A stretch of DNA of 14,979 bases, taken from Candidatus Segatella violae (GTDB taxonomy: Bacteria; Bacteroidota; Bacteroidia; Bacteroidales; Bacteroidaceae). Positions 8,201 through 14,920 of the stretch are shown here, piece after piece. The notes beneath the pieces were generated by a model. That model was not told where the DNA came from. It was given only the letters and a program-made list of their open reading frames with translations, and ran no database searches. Positions within the stretch are counted from its first letter, which is position 1; each line of letters begins with the position of its first letter. The position numbers were made by a program, and so were the translations under genes. The stretch lies in contig DJSH01000006.1 of NCBI GenBank assembly GCA_002440225.1, positions 1,177 through 16,155 of the forward strand, written 5' to 3'.

Positions 8201-8448
8201 ATCGCCCATTGCAGAGCTATGCTTTCATTCGTTTGCAGAGCTTGAGCCTCTCTTACACTTTCCGTCAGGCATGGTTGAAGAAGGCGATGATCAACAACCT
8301 CAAGTTGTATGTTACCGCCCAGAACCTCTTCACCCTCACGGGTTGGGATGGTGGCGACCCAGAGGTCAAGCAGACCTTGGGAACAGGCTATTCATACGAT
8401 TATCCATTGTCTAGAACGGTGTCTGTGGGCTTGAATCTCACATTCTAG
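5284..8448 (+). CDS. susC: SusC-like TonB-dependent outer-membrane oligosaccharide transporter
   Basis: The protein has 1054 residues, the normal SusC length. It has a signal peptide (about 1-32), a carboxypeptidase-regulatory-like beta-sandwich (about 44-113) ending in the TonB-box-like stretch NEVVVVGYGT (120-129), a plug domain (about 130-250) with the family words LRGTVTG (161-167) and NGVIMVTTKKG (239-249 region), and then a 22-strand barrel ending in the typical terminal Phe (TVSVGLNLTF). It should sit in the outer membrane and, capped by the SusD lipoprotein encoded 47 bases downstream, import oligosaccharides using TonB energy. The substrate is not readable from the sequence; the neighbouring GH43 and GH127 suggest an arabinose-containing glycan. 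The start ATG 5284 gives a good signal peptide (MKKEQFLTSSRRLMFASALA). Expression is probably under the divergent HTCS. The reading frame is intact. Confidence 0.98.
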   Translation: MKKEQFLTSSRRLMFASALALMGGTCQTMMAARMVQEAQQDNLVKGKVVDDKGEPIIGATVKEKGTSNGAVSDIDGNFSFNAPVGADLEISYIGYKTQNLKVEAGKELNIKLEEEGKTLNEVVVVGYGTVQRKNFTGSVSTVNVANSPVANIPTASALNVLRGTVTGITMSQEQGAGQNPSVQVRGQKSVNGGSSPLIVVDGVIYMGPYSDIDPNTIQSVSVLKDATSLAAYGSQAANGVIMVTTKKGVLGKPVINVNSSWSFSTAASKPDVLSPQDYIKKVNTLNGLAEDADPTWMHSFEYENYKAGKTIDWFDYCTRTGLMQNYAASVSGATEKVNYYFSGSYADQQGVVKGDDYSRTSLNMRLQSDITKWLQIGGQAAYTYRDYSGPTVYNLYQAVRLSPYGRAERADGGGLEKFPMTEGQYRVNPMWDVLSGTKDDHDTYNTLDLKGHVLLTCPWLDGLTFRMNGTYSIENVERDQFTHEGYYVQEGSSDDRYSQATISGFLAKANGSNARTKNTYWVWDNILNYNHQFGDHYVDATFVYTRDSKMYDYRGMSGSDFSALGNTFQGAYGLNNAATQKISNTGYTKKNDVGYLWRINYNYKDTYHISASLRRDGSSVFGTNHKWGNFPAVGLAWTASNEKFIQAVKPISYLKLKASWGKNGNQSLSPYETLQKITLGQMGGFSYPFGNTSEVTWAQRITSMGNPNLGWESTESFNYGFELGLLKDRVNIQLDAYNSKTTNQIFNRTIPVMINGLSSMKATMGRVDNWGIEINLNTKNIMTKDFSWESALNFYLNRNKLKELYGDGKDDISNSLFLGKSLGAIYGYKPVGIVQAAYGADGKPLYDANGHLQVCDADKAYAEANGAKPGDVKFANLDGSEDGVITAEDRTILGYNKPNFTMSLGNTLRYKDFELYFLFTGLFGGGGYAKAVNLYAYQTNSDNADDNNLNHGWWTAENKSNKYPRIDYNDGRYRPLQSYAFIRLQSLSLSYTFRQAWLKKAMINNLKLYVTAQNLFTLTGWDGGDPEVKQTLGTGYSYDYPLSRTVSVGLNLTF

Positions 8449-8495
8449 TTCTTAAGAGTATTGTTCTTAGAAAGTATTTATACTAAAAAGCATTT

Positions 8496-10295
8496 ATGAT
8501 GAAAACAAATAATATATTGCTTTTGGCTTTGGCTGCTGCGTCCTTCGGGATGACTTCCTGTAATGACGGAGATTTCTTGACAGAGAAGCCAAAGACCATC
8601 TTTACTACCGATGATGCGTACAACACCACCGACCAGGTGGAAGCCATGGCATCCAATATGTATCAGCACATTCGCTACTGGTATCAGATAGATAAGTTTT
8701 TGAAGGGGCAAGGTTCGGATATTCTCGACACGCCTTATTTTCGCAATTCTTCGGGTGGCTCTTGTAACTTCGCCAAATGGTCTTCTACCTCCAATTCTTC
8801 CAATAAGGTATATGAGGCCATGTACATGTTGGTCAACTATTCCAACCAGACCTTGGAGGGCTTGAATGTTCCAACCTTGACATGGACTGATGCGGATAAG
8901 AAGAAAGAGATGTATGGCGAGGCCATGTTCTTCCGTGGATATGCCTATCTCTCTTTGGGCGAATTGTTCGGCGGAGTGCCATTGGTAGATAAGTTCAACA
9001 AGGACTTGAAACTCGATTTCGTACGCTCCAGTCGCGAGGAAACCTACAACTTCGCCATCAAGGACTTGGAGTCTGCTACAGAGAATCTTCCAGATTATCC
9101 TTCCGAGGCAGGTAAGGTGGGCAAGGGTATTGCATATCACTTCCTCTCAGAAGCTTACTTGGCGTTGGCTACCATCAAGGACAATGACAAAACATTGTTG
9201 CAAAAATCAGTAGAGTATGCCAACAAGGTAATGCAGTTGCATCCATTGATGACCCAGCGCTTCGGCACACGTGCCACCCAAGGCGCAGGGGAAGAGAAAA
9301 ATGGCGTGGCTGCCTACTATGCAGATGGCAATGTCTTCTTCGACTTGTTCCAGGAAGGCAACTACGATTATAGCGAGGGTAACACCGAGGCTCTGTGGAC
9401 TCTAGAGAATGACTATACCGTATATCACAAGTATGGTGGCGATAACTATGTCAACACGCCAGCTCAAATGAGTCCAGTATTGCGTGATGTGCAGTGGAAG
9501 GCAGAATATAAGGAGACCGACAAGGGGGCCGCTGATGGCCCTTGGACAGGTTCCAACATTGATGCTATGGAATATCCAGGAGGCAACACCTGTGCCTACG
9601 TTGGTGGTCGTGGCATTGCTACTATGACACCTACGGATTATGTCATCACCGATATTTGGAAGAATGACGAGGGTGACATCCGTAATGCGGCTTGTAATAT
9701 CCGCCGTACATTCAAGTGCATCGACAAGAAGCATTCCATGTATGGCAAGGAGGTTCCGATGAGCATGCTCGACTTCTCTACGCAGAAGATTACCGAGTAT
9801 TTCCCTATCTGGACCAAGTTGGCTCCTATTGACGACTGGGGCTATGACGACCTCAAGGATGGTGGTAACCGTTCCAATATGTATTGCGACCAGTATGCCA
9901 ATCGTTCTGCCGAGACCTTGCTTCTCAGAGCTGAGGCTAAGTTGAGAATGGGAGATAAGGAAGGCGCCGCAGCCGATGTCAACATCCTGCGCGACCGAGC
10001 ACAATGCAAGGTGAAGGCACAGGCTTCCGACATGACCTTGCAGTACATCCTTGATGAGCGTGCAAGAGAGCTGTTTGGTGAGGAGCGTCGTTGGAACACC
10101 TTGCTTCGCATGGGTGAAGATGGCATCAAGAGCATCAATGCCCACGCCATGTACATGGTAGATCAGCCTTATTGGGGTGGTTACTTTAAGCCAAGTGTTT
10201 CACCAATTACCAAGTGGACACTCTTCCCAATCCCACAAAATGTGATAGACAGTAATACAGGAAACAAAATTGAGCAAAACCCAGGATGGGAATAA
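8496..10295 (+). CDS. susD: SusD-like surface glycan-binding lipoprotein
   Basis: The protein has 599 residues. It has a type II signal peptide with lipobox GMTSC (Cys22), followed by an acidic NDGD sequence of the kind that sends Bacteroidota lipoproteins to the cell surface. The N-terminal SusD-like region (about 23-230) contains the expected FLTEKP and GEAMFFRGYAYLSLGELFGG motifs. The C-terminal RagB/SusD part includes a helical repeat RAEAKLRMGDKEGAAAD (478-494), ERARELFGEERRWNT (521-535) and the family ending LFPIPQ...NPGWE. It forms the lid on SusC and captures the glycan. It is co-transcribed with susC across a 47-base gap with no terminator, and an intrinsic terminator follows 60 bases after its stop. 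ATG 8496 was chosen; ATG 8499 would give the same mature protein. Confidence 0.97.
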   Translation: MMKTNNILLLALAAASFGMTSCNDGDFLTEKPKTIFTTDDAYNTTDQVEAMASNMYQHIRYWYQIDKFLKGQGSDILDTPYFRNSSGGSCNFAKWSSTSNSSNKVYEAMYMLVNYSNQTLEGLNVPTLTWTDADKKKEMYGEAMFFRGYAYLSLGELFGGVPLVDKFNKDLKLDFVRSSREETYNFAIKDLESATENLPDYPSEAGKVGKGIAYHFLSEAYLALATIKDNDKTLLQKSVEYANKVMQLHPLMTQRFGTRATQGAGEEKNGVAAYYADGNVFFDLFQEGNYDYSEGNTEALWTLENDYTVYHKYGGDNYVNTPAQMSPVLRDVQWKAEYKETDKGAADGPWTGSNIDAMEYPGGNTCAYVGGRGIATMTPTDYVITDIWKNDEGDIRNAACNIRRTFKCIDKKHSMYGKEVPMSMLDFSTQKITEYFPIWTKLAPIDDWGYDDLKDGGNRSNMYCDQYANRSAETLLLRAEAKLRMGDKEGAAADVNILRDRAQCKVKAQASDMTLQYILDERARELFGEERRWNTLLRMGEDGIKSINAHAMYMVDQPYWGGYFKPSVSPITKWTLFPIPQNVIDSNTGNKIEQNPGWE

Positions 10296-10358
10296 ACTCC
10301 AAATCTTCAATAATAGATTTATATATAAATAGGTTTTAGGTCTTTTAGAAAAGTGAAA

Positions 10359-10389
10359 AAGAGGGCGCTGTGAAAGCGCTCTCTTTTTT
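10359..10389 (+). terminator. Intrinsic terminator after susCD
   Basis: AGAGGGCGCT (10360-10369) pairs with AGCGCTCTCT (10375-10384) around a five-base loop, with one G-U pair, followed by a T-run to 10389. This is a strong rho-independent terminator separating susCD from the downstream enzyme genes. Confidence 0.85.
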
Positions 10390-10420
10390 GTAATAAAAAT
10401 ATATTCTGTAATCTAAAAAT

Positions 10421-10464
10421 AATAGGTATTTATCGCTTTTGACCGATAAATGCCTATTTTTTGT
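10421..10464 (+). terminator. Second AT-rich hairpin, possible back-up terminator
   Basis: The 15-base arm 10421-10435 (AATAGGTATTTATCG) pairs with 10444-10458 (CGATAAATGCCTATT), with one U-G wobble in plus-strand RNA and an eight-base loop, followed by T-rich sequence. It lies between the first terminator and the GH127 promoter. Confidence 0.65.
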
Positions 10465-10471
10465 TGTTTTG

Positions 10472-10505
10472 TTTACACTTTATTCAAATGATTTTATTAT
10501 CTTTG
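10472..10505 (+). promoter_or_regulatory. Predicted promoter of the GH127 gene
   Basis: TATCTTTG at 10498-10505 matches the TAnnTTTG -7 box. TTTA at 10472-10475, preceded by TTTG at 10468, is an approximate -33 element. The predicted leader is about 47 bases. With the terminators upstream, this gives the GH127 gene its own transcript. Confidence 0.65.
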
Positions 10506-10558
10506 CAACCACAAATGGCAAATAACAATAATAAGTCAACAAACCTATTTTAATAAAG

Positions 10559-12631
10559 ATGAGAAGAATCATTTCAGCAGTATTGCTTTCTGCTGCCGTG
10601 GCGATGCCAACGATGGCACAGAAGGCGAAGATCTTGAGCAATGGCTATCCATTCACTCAAGTTCCATTCACCAGTGTGAAGATTTCGCAGAACACATTCT
10701 GGGGTGCCCGCTTGAAGGCAGCTCGTGAGGTAACTGTGCCTCTGGCTTTCAGCAAGTGCCAGAGCGAACACCGTTACAAGAATTTCGAGATGGCTGCTTA
10801 TACCTTGCAGCATCCTAACCACAAGGGATTGGATACACCAGAGTGGGACGTGAGCAAGATTATGGGTTACTCTTTCGATGACACCGATGTATATAAGACC
10901 ATCGAGGGAGCTAGCTATATCCTTCAGACTTACCCAGACAAGAAGTTGAAGGCTTATATCGACAGTGTGCTCGATGTAGTGGGCGCAGCCCAAGAGCCTG
11001 ATGGCTATCTCTATACCGCTCGCACCATCAACCCAAAGCATCCACATCAATGGTCTGGCGACAAGCGTTGGGTGAAGGACGAGGACTTGAGCCATGAGCT
11101 CTACAACCTCGGTCACATGGTAGATGCAGCGTGCGCTCACTATCAGGCTACGGGTAGCACCAAATTCCTGAATATCGCCAAGCGTTATGCTGATTGTGTA
11201 GTCAAGGAAGTAGGTCCTAAGGAGGGGCAGGCTACCATCGTGCCAGGTCACCAGATTGCAGAGATGGCCTTGGCTCGTCTCTATACCTTGACAGGCGAGA
11301 AGAAGTATCTCGATGAGGCTAAGTATCTGCTCGACTATCGTGGTAAGACTCATATCCGCAATTCATATTCACAGAGTCAGGTACCAATCTTGGAACAGAA
11401 AGAGGCTGTAGGCCATGCTGTTCGTGCAGGCTATATGTATGCCGGCATCGCCGATGTGGCTGCCTTGACCAAGGATTCTGCCTATATGCAGGTCATCGAC
11501 CGCATCTTCAATAATATCGTGGGCAAGAAGTACTATCTCACAGGTGGTGTAGGCGCACGTCATTGGGGCGAGGCTTTCGGCGAGAACTACGAGTTGCCAA
11601 ACATGACTGCCTACAACGAGACTTGCGCAGCCATCTCTATGGTTTACCTCTTCGAGCGTATGTTCTTGCTTCATGGCGAGAGCAAGTACATCGACTGTTT
11701 GGAGCGCACCTTATATAATGGTGTCATCTCAGGTATGAGCATGGACGGTGGACGTTTCTTCTATCCTAACCCACTGTCAAGCGATGGCAAGTATGCCTTC
11801 AACGCCGACAACACCAAGACTCGCCAGCCTTGGTTCGGATGCGCTTGCTGCCCTAGCAACTTGTGTCGTTTCATCCCTTCCGTTCCTGGTTATCTCTATG
11901 GCGTGAAGGACAACAATATCTACGTGAACCTCTTCGCAGGCAACACCTCTACCATCAAGGTACAAGGCAAGGATGTAGTTCTCGAAGAGACCACCGAGTA
12001 TCCTTGGAACGGCGACATCAAGATTGCAGTGAAGAAGAGTGGTGTGAAGAATGCCAACTTGCTCGTTCGTATCCCAGGATGGGTTCGCAATCAGGTGGTG
12101 CCTAGTGACCTCTATAAGTATAGCGATGCCGAGAAACCTGCTTACACAGTAACCGTGAATGGCAAGGCTGTGGAGGCTGACCTCGATGCCAACAAGGGCT
12201 ATCTGCCAGTGAAGAATATCAAGAAGGGCGATGTCATCCGCATCCATTTCGACATGCCTGTCCGCACAGTGGTAGCTAATAACAAGGTAGCTGATGACAA
12301 GGGCAAGGTAGCAGTAGAGCGTGGTCCATTGGTATATTGCGCTGAGGCTGTGGATAATAGCAACGAGCCTGTGCTTCGTGCCGTAGTGGCTAAGAAGCCA
12401 ACCTTCACATTGGTTGATAACTACAGCATCCAGAACACAGAGACAAAGGGTGCTCCAGCCTTCTCGGTAAAGGCCATCAAGACTGATGCGCAGGTATTGG
12501 AAGAGGGTGCCAACGGCATCTCTGTTAAGAACGACAAGCTGACCTTGATTCCTTACTATGCTTGGAATCATCGTGGCGCCAACGAAATGAACGTTTGGTT
12601 CATCCAGAACTTGTCTATGTTGGATAAGTAA
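10559..12631 (+). CDS. GH127-type beta-L-arabinofuranosidase (DUF1680 superfamily), secreted
   Basis: The protein has 690 residues, with a signal peptide (about 1-20, cleavage after PTMA). An (alpha/alpha)6 barrel spans about 40-450 and C-terminal beta-sandwich domains follow. The family's zinc-thiolate active site is complete: Glu354 and Cys356 in YNETC, then Cys430 and Cys431 in CACCP. These align with Glu338, Cys340, Cys417 (nucleophile) and Cys418 of the Bifidobacterium enzyme HypBA1. Glu338 here lies 16 residues before Glu354, the same spacing as the acid/base Glu322 of HypBA1. The reaction is retaining release of beta-linked L-arabinofuranose from oligosaccharides. Related DUF1680 clades (GH146, or the aceric-acid-releasing GH127 members of the RG-II pathway) act on other pentose-like sugars, so the exact sugar is unsure. 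The protein is likely periplasmic, because the N-terminus has no lipobox. It is monocistronic by promoter and terminator prediction. Confidence 0.95.
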   Translation: MRRIISAVLLSAAVAMPTMAQKAKILSNGYPFTQVPFTSVKISQNTFWGARLKAAREVTVPLAFSKCQSEHRYKNFEMAAYTLQHPNHKGLDTPEWDVSKIMGYSFDDTDVYKTIEGASYILQTYPDKKLKAYIDSVLDVVGAAQEPDGYLYTARTINPKHPHQWSGDKRWVKDEDLSHELYNLGHMVDAACAHYQATGSTKFLNIAKRYADCVVKEVGPKEGQATIVPGHQIAEMALARLYTLTGEKKYLDEAKYLLDYRGKTHIRNSYSQSQVPILEQKEAVGHAVRAGYMYAGIADVAALTKDSAYMQVIDRIFNNIVGKKYYLTGGVGARHWGEAFGENYELPNMTAYNETCAAISMVYLFERMFLLHGESKYIDCLERTLYNGVISGMSMDGGRFFYPNPLSSDGKYAFNADNTKTRQPWFGCACCPSNLCRFIPSVPGYLYGVKDNNIYVNLFAGNTSTIKVQGKDVVLEETTEYPWNGDIKIAVKKSGVKNANLLVRIPGWVRNQVVPSDLYKYSDAEKPAYTVTVNGKAVEADLDANKGYLPVKNIKKGDVIRIHFDMPVRTVVANNKVADDKGKVAVERGPLVYCAEAVDNSNEPVLRAVVAKKPTFTLVDNYSIQNTETKGAPAFSVKAIKTDAQVLEEGANGISVKNDKLTLIPYYAWNHRGANEMNVWFIQNLSMLDK

Positions 12632-12650
12632 TAAGGTAAAATATAATAAA

Positions 12651-12696
12651 TAAGGGAATATATTGCTGAAAAATAGCGATATATTCCCTATTTTTA
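12651..12696 (+). terminator. Intrinsic terminator after the GH127 gene
   Basis: AAGGGAATATATTGCT (12652-12667) pairs with AGCGATATATTCCCT (12675-12689) around GAAAAAT, with a U-G wobble, and is followed by a T-run (12691-12695). It begins about 20 bases after the stop codon. Confidence 0.85.
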
Positions 12697-12703
12697 TTGA
12701 TTA

Positions 12704-12738
12704 TTGTTCTTAGTTTTACTTTATTCTTCTTACTTTTG
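12704..12738 (+). promoter_or_regulatory. Predicted promoter of the heparinase-II/III-like gene
   Basis: TACTTTTG at 12731-12738 is an exact TAnnTTTG -7 box. TTGT at 12704-12707 is a loose -33 candidate. The leader would be about 30 bases. The word ACTTTATTC just upstream (12718-12726) also occurs upstream of the GH127 -7 box (10477-10485), but at a different spacing. Confidence 0.6.
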
Positions 12739-12774
12739 CAGAAGAAAATAACAATCTAAACACTTAATTTCATA

Positions 12775-14682
12775 ATGAATCATAAGATAAGAAGAATAAC
12801 AAAACTTTTGATGTTCGTGTGTTTACTGTTTGTCTCTTGTTCGATGCAAGCGCAAACGGAGTTCACCCCTTTCCCAAAGGCTAAGGATAAGTATTGGCAG
12901 AAGCAAGTGCCCCTTGCCATGCGCAACGACTATATCCGATTGGGCAATCTTTATAACAACAAGCCTTGGAATGCTATCCCTAGTTCGGTGTTCGCCGAGT
13001 TCCGCACCAATGGTAATCGCACCCGATACGAGGCGGCGAGCTTCGGTATCCGCAAGCAATTCGTGTGCTTGGTGATGGCGGAAATCATGCAGGGCAGGGG
13101 GCGTTTCTTGTCTTCCATCCGCAAGGGAATCCATTATTTCATCGAGAAAGAACCATGGTGGGGAATCCCTGCCCATTATCCCAAGGACCATCCCGAGCGA
13201 GACATCCAGCCAGTGGACCTCTTCAATGCCGAGACTGCCGCAATGCTTGCTTGGACTCTCTATATGCTCGAAGATGAAATCGACAAGAAGGAAAAAGGGC
13301 TTTCGAATGCCGTTAGAATGGAGATAGAACGACGTTTCTTGGAGCCAACCCTGAACCAACCGCAAGGCTGGAAGAACAATGCCAACAACTGGAATACTTG
13401 GATTACGAGCAACTGGCTGGAGACGGTGCTCATCTGTGAACAGGACAGCAAAAAACGTGATGCAGCCTTCAAGGGCGTGCAGCAATGCTTGCGTACCTTT
13501 ATGAAGGGCTACCCAGACGATGGCGGGTGCGAGGAAGGTGTGAACTATTGGGATTGTGCCGGAGCCTCGTTTTTCGAGTCGCTTTACTTTATGCAGTTTG
13601 CGCCGAAGCAGGCTCAGTTGGAACTGAACGATGCGCAGAAAAAAAAGGTGGAGAACATGGGGCGTTTCATCACCACGATGTATATCGACGACCTTACCTT
13701 CGTGAATTTCTCGGATGCCCAGGCGAAGAATACGCCCAACATCAACATCCTCTTCCCATACGGTGCCTATCTCCAGAACGAGCAGATGATGCAGTTGGCT
13801 GCATACGTGGGCAAGAAATATCTGTACTTGCAGAAGCCATCTACGCTCTTCTTGCAGTCGGGCAACTATCCTAAGTTGGGCAGGGAGCTGATGCTCCTCT
13901 CCATGTTGCCTCAGTATCAGCAGACCCAGGCGGTGCAGCCTAAAACGGAGGATGCTTATCTAGCAGCCTCCCAAATTATGGTGGCGAGCAATAAGCATTG
14001 GTTCGTGGCTGCCAAGGGTGGCAACAATGCCGAGAGCCACAACCACAACGACATCGGCAACTTCATCGTTTATCACAACAATCAGCCTGTTGTCATCGAC
14101 TTGGGGAGAGACACCTATACCTCCCAGTCGTTTAGCTCTCGTCGCTTCGAACTGATGAATTGTCGTTCGGCTTATCACAATGTTCCGATTATCAACGGTA
14201 TGGAGCAGAAAGAAGGCAAAAAGTATCGTGCCGACAAGGTGAGCCACATTACCAATGAAAACGTATCGTCTCTTACGCTGAATCTGGAGAAGGCTTATCA
14301 AGAAGCAGCTCATGTGGATAGTTGGAGACGCACTGTCTCGCTGGATAGGGAATACGACTGGATAGAAGTGACCGAGCAATACAAGCTCGATTCCTTGGAA
14401 ATTGAGAAAGACCGCTTGAATGGTCAGGTCTTCGATAACCAAATCATCCTTATGGCGTATGGCAAGCCTGTGGTGCAGAAGGCAGGTCGCATCTTGTTGC
14501 AGAATGGTGCTGTTCGCTTGGAATATGATGCTCAGTATCTTTCTGCTTCTGTGGAAAAGGTGCAGATGACGGATGGCATCATGAAGACGCAGTGGAAAGA
14601 CAACGTGTATCGCATCATCCTCCGTTTGAACGACAACTATCCGATGGCGAGGGTGAAGTATCGGTTTGTGGAGGCAAAATAG
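12775..14682 (+). CDS. Heparinase II/III-fold protein, probable polysaccharide or oligosaccharide lyase
   Basis: The protein has 635 residues. An N-terminal hydrophobic export signal (about 8-26) is followed by an alpha/alpha toroid (about 35-385) and a beta-sandwich (about 390-630), the layout of the heparinase II/III superfamily (PL12, PL15, PL21 and relatives). Visible signature residues: NNWN (204-207) at the catalytic Asn/His position; EEGVNYW with Tyr258 as the likely catalytic Tyr; SHNHND with His422 as the likely catalytic His; and His424, Asp442 and His468 (YHNVP) as a probable structural zinc site, by analogy with Pedobacter heparinase II. This suggests beta-elimination at a uronic acid. 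No usual heparin/heparan partners (sulfatases, GH88) are nearby, so the substrate is more likely a plant acidic glycan; that is inference. Export is ambiguous: cleavage after MQA, or lipidation at Cys22 in FVSC. A run of eight A (13639-13646) is a possible slippage point, but the frame is intact. It lies 143 bases after the GH127 stop, with its own promoter. Confidence 0.86.
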   Translation: MNHKIRRITKLLMFVCLLFVSCSMQAQTEFTPFPKAKDKYWQKQVPLAMRNDYIRLGNLYNNKPWNAIPSSVFAEFRTNGNRTRYEAASFGIRKQFVCLVMAEIMQGRGRFLSSIRKGIHYFIEKEPWWGIPAHYPKDHPERDIQPVDLFNAETAAMLAWTLYMLEDEIDKKEKGLSNAVRMEIERRFLEPTLNQPQGWKNNANNWNTWITSNWLETVLICEQDSKKRDAAFKGVQQCLRTFMKGYPDDGGCEEGVNYWDCAGASFFESLYFMQFAPKQAQLELNDAQKKKVENMGRFITTMYIDDLTFVNFSDAQAKNTPNINILFPYGAYLQNEQMMQLAAYVGKKYLYLQKPSTLFLQSGNYPKLGRELMLLSMLPQYQQTQAVQPKTEDAYLAASQIMVASNKHWFVAAKGGNNAESHNHNDIGNFIVYHNNQPVVIDLGRDTYTSQSFSSRRFELMNCRSAYHNVPIINGMEQKEGKKYRADKVSHITNENVSSLTLNLEKAYQEAAHVDSWRRTVSLDREYDWIEVTEQYKLDSLEIEKDRLNGQVFDNQIILMAYGKPVVQKAGRILLQNGAVRLEYDAQYLSASVEKVQMTDGIMKTQWKDNVYRIILRLNDNYPMARVKYRFVEAK

Positions 14683-14693
14683 TAAAGTGAAGA

Positions 14694-14747
14694 GTCGTTA
14701 TTTTGCGCGAAACGATATTTTTAGTATCTTTGCAGCGAAATAACGAC
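14694..14747. promoter_or_regulatory. Inverted repeat spanning the relic-gene promoter
   Basis: GTCGTTATTTTGC (14694-14706) is inverted as GCGAAATAACGAC (14735-14747) with one mismatch, a U-G wobble in plus-strand RNA. The left arm contains the -33 TTTG and the right arm begins just after the -7 box, so it brackets the core promoter. It could be an operator or, less likely without a T-run, the 3' hairpin of the upstream gene. Confidence 0.5.
14702..14732 (+). promoter_or_regulatory. Canonical Bacteroidota promoter ahead of the gene relic
   Basis: TTTG at 14702-14705, a 19-base spacer, and TATCTTTG at 14725-14732 form the best match to the TTTG-N19-21-TAnnTTTG consensus in the window. The ATG at 14754 would follow after a leader of about 15 bases. 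Confidence 0.7.
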
Positions 14748-14753
14748 ATTATT

Positions 14754-14920
14754 ATGGCACAGAAAATCATCGGGAGAGAGCTAGTCCTTGGAAAAGTAGG
14801 AAAGAGAAAGATGGGGCGCAAATCGACTTGGTTATCGACCGTGCCGATCACGTCACTAAATTCAGCGAGTATGCCGGGAGAATTCAAAAAGTAATCACGA
14901 TGGAAGACATGTTCAAGTAA
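14754..14920 (+). pseudogene. Collapsed remnant of an AAA-ATPase/DUF234-type gene
   Basis: Three pieces of one known family survive in order. First, frame 14754-14780 reads MAQKIIGRE, the usual start of these ATPases, whose full-length members continue into the Walker A region. Second, after a frame change at about 14780-14783, a frame ending at TAA 14918-14920 reads SPWKSRKEKDGAQIDLVIDR and then ADHV, which is the start of the C-terminal DUF234 (nuclease-like) motif. Third, still in that frame, YAGRIQKVITMEDMF and a final Lys match the normal C-terminus of the family. The ATPase core and the cEmKF part of the nuclease-like motif are missing, so at least two internal deletions are implied. 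Intact relatives are several hundred residues long. The frame from the start codon now runs to a stop at 14892-14894, a 46-residue nonsense fusion. The assignment rests on remembered family motifs. The last 59 bases (14921-14979) show no recognisable gene. Confidence 0.72.
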
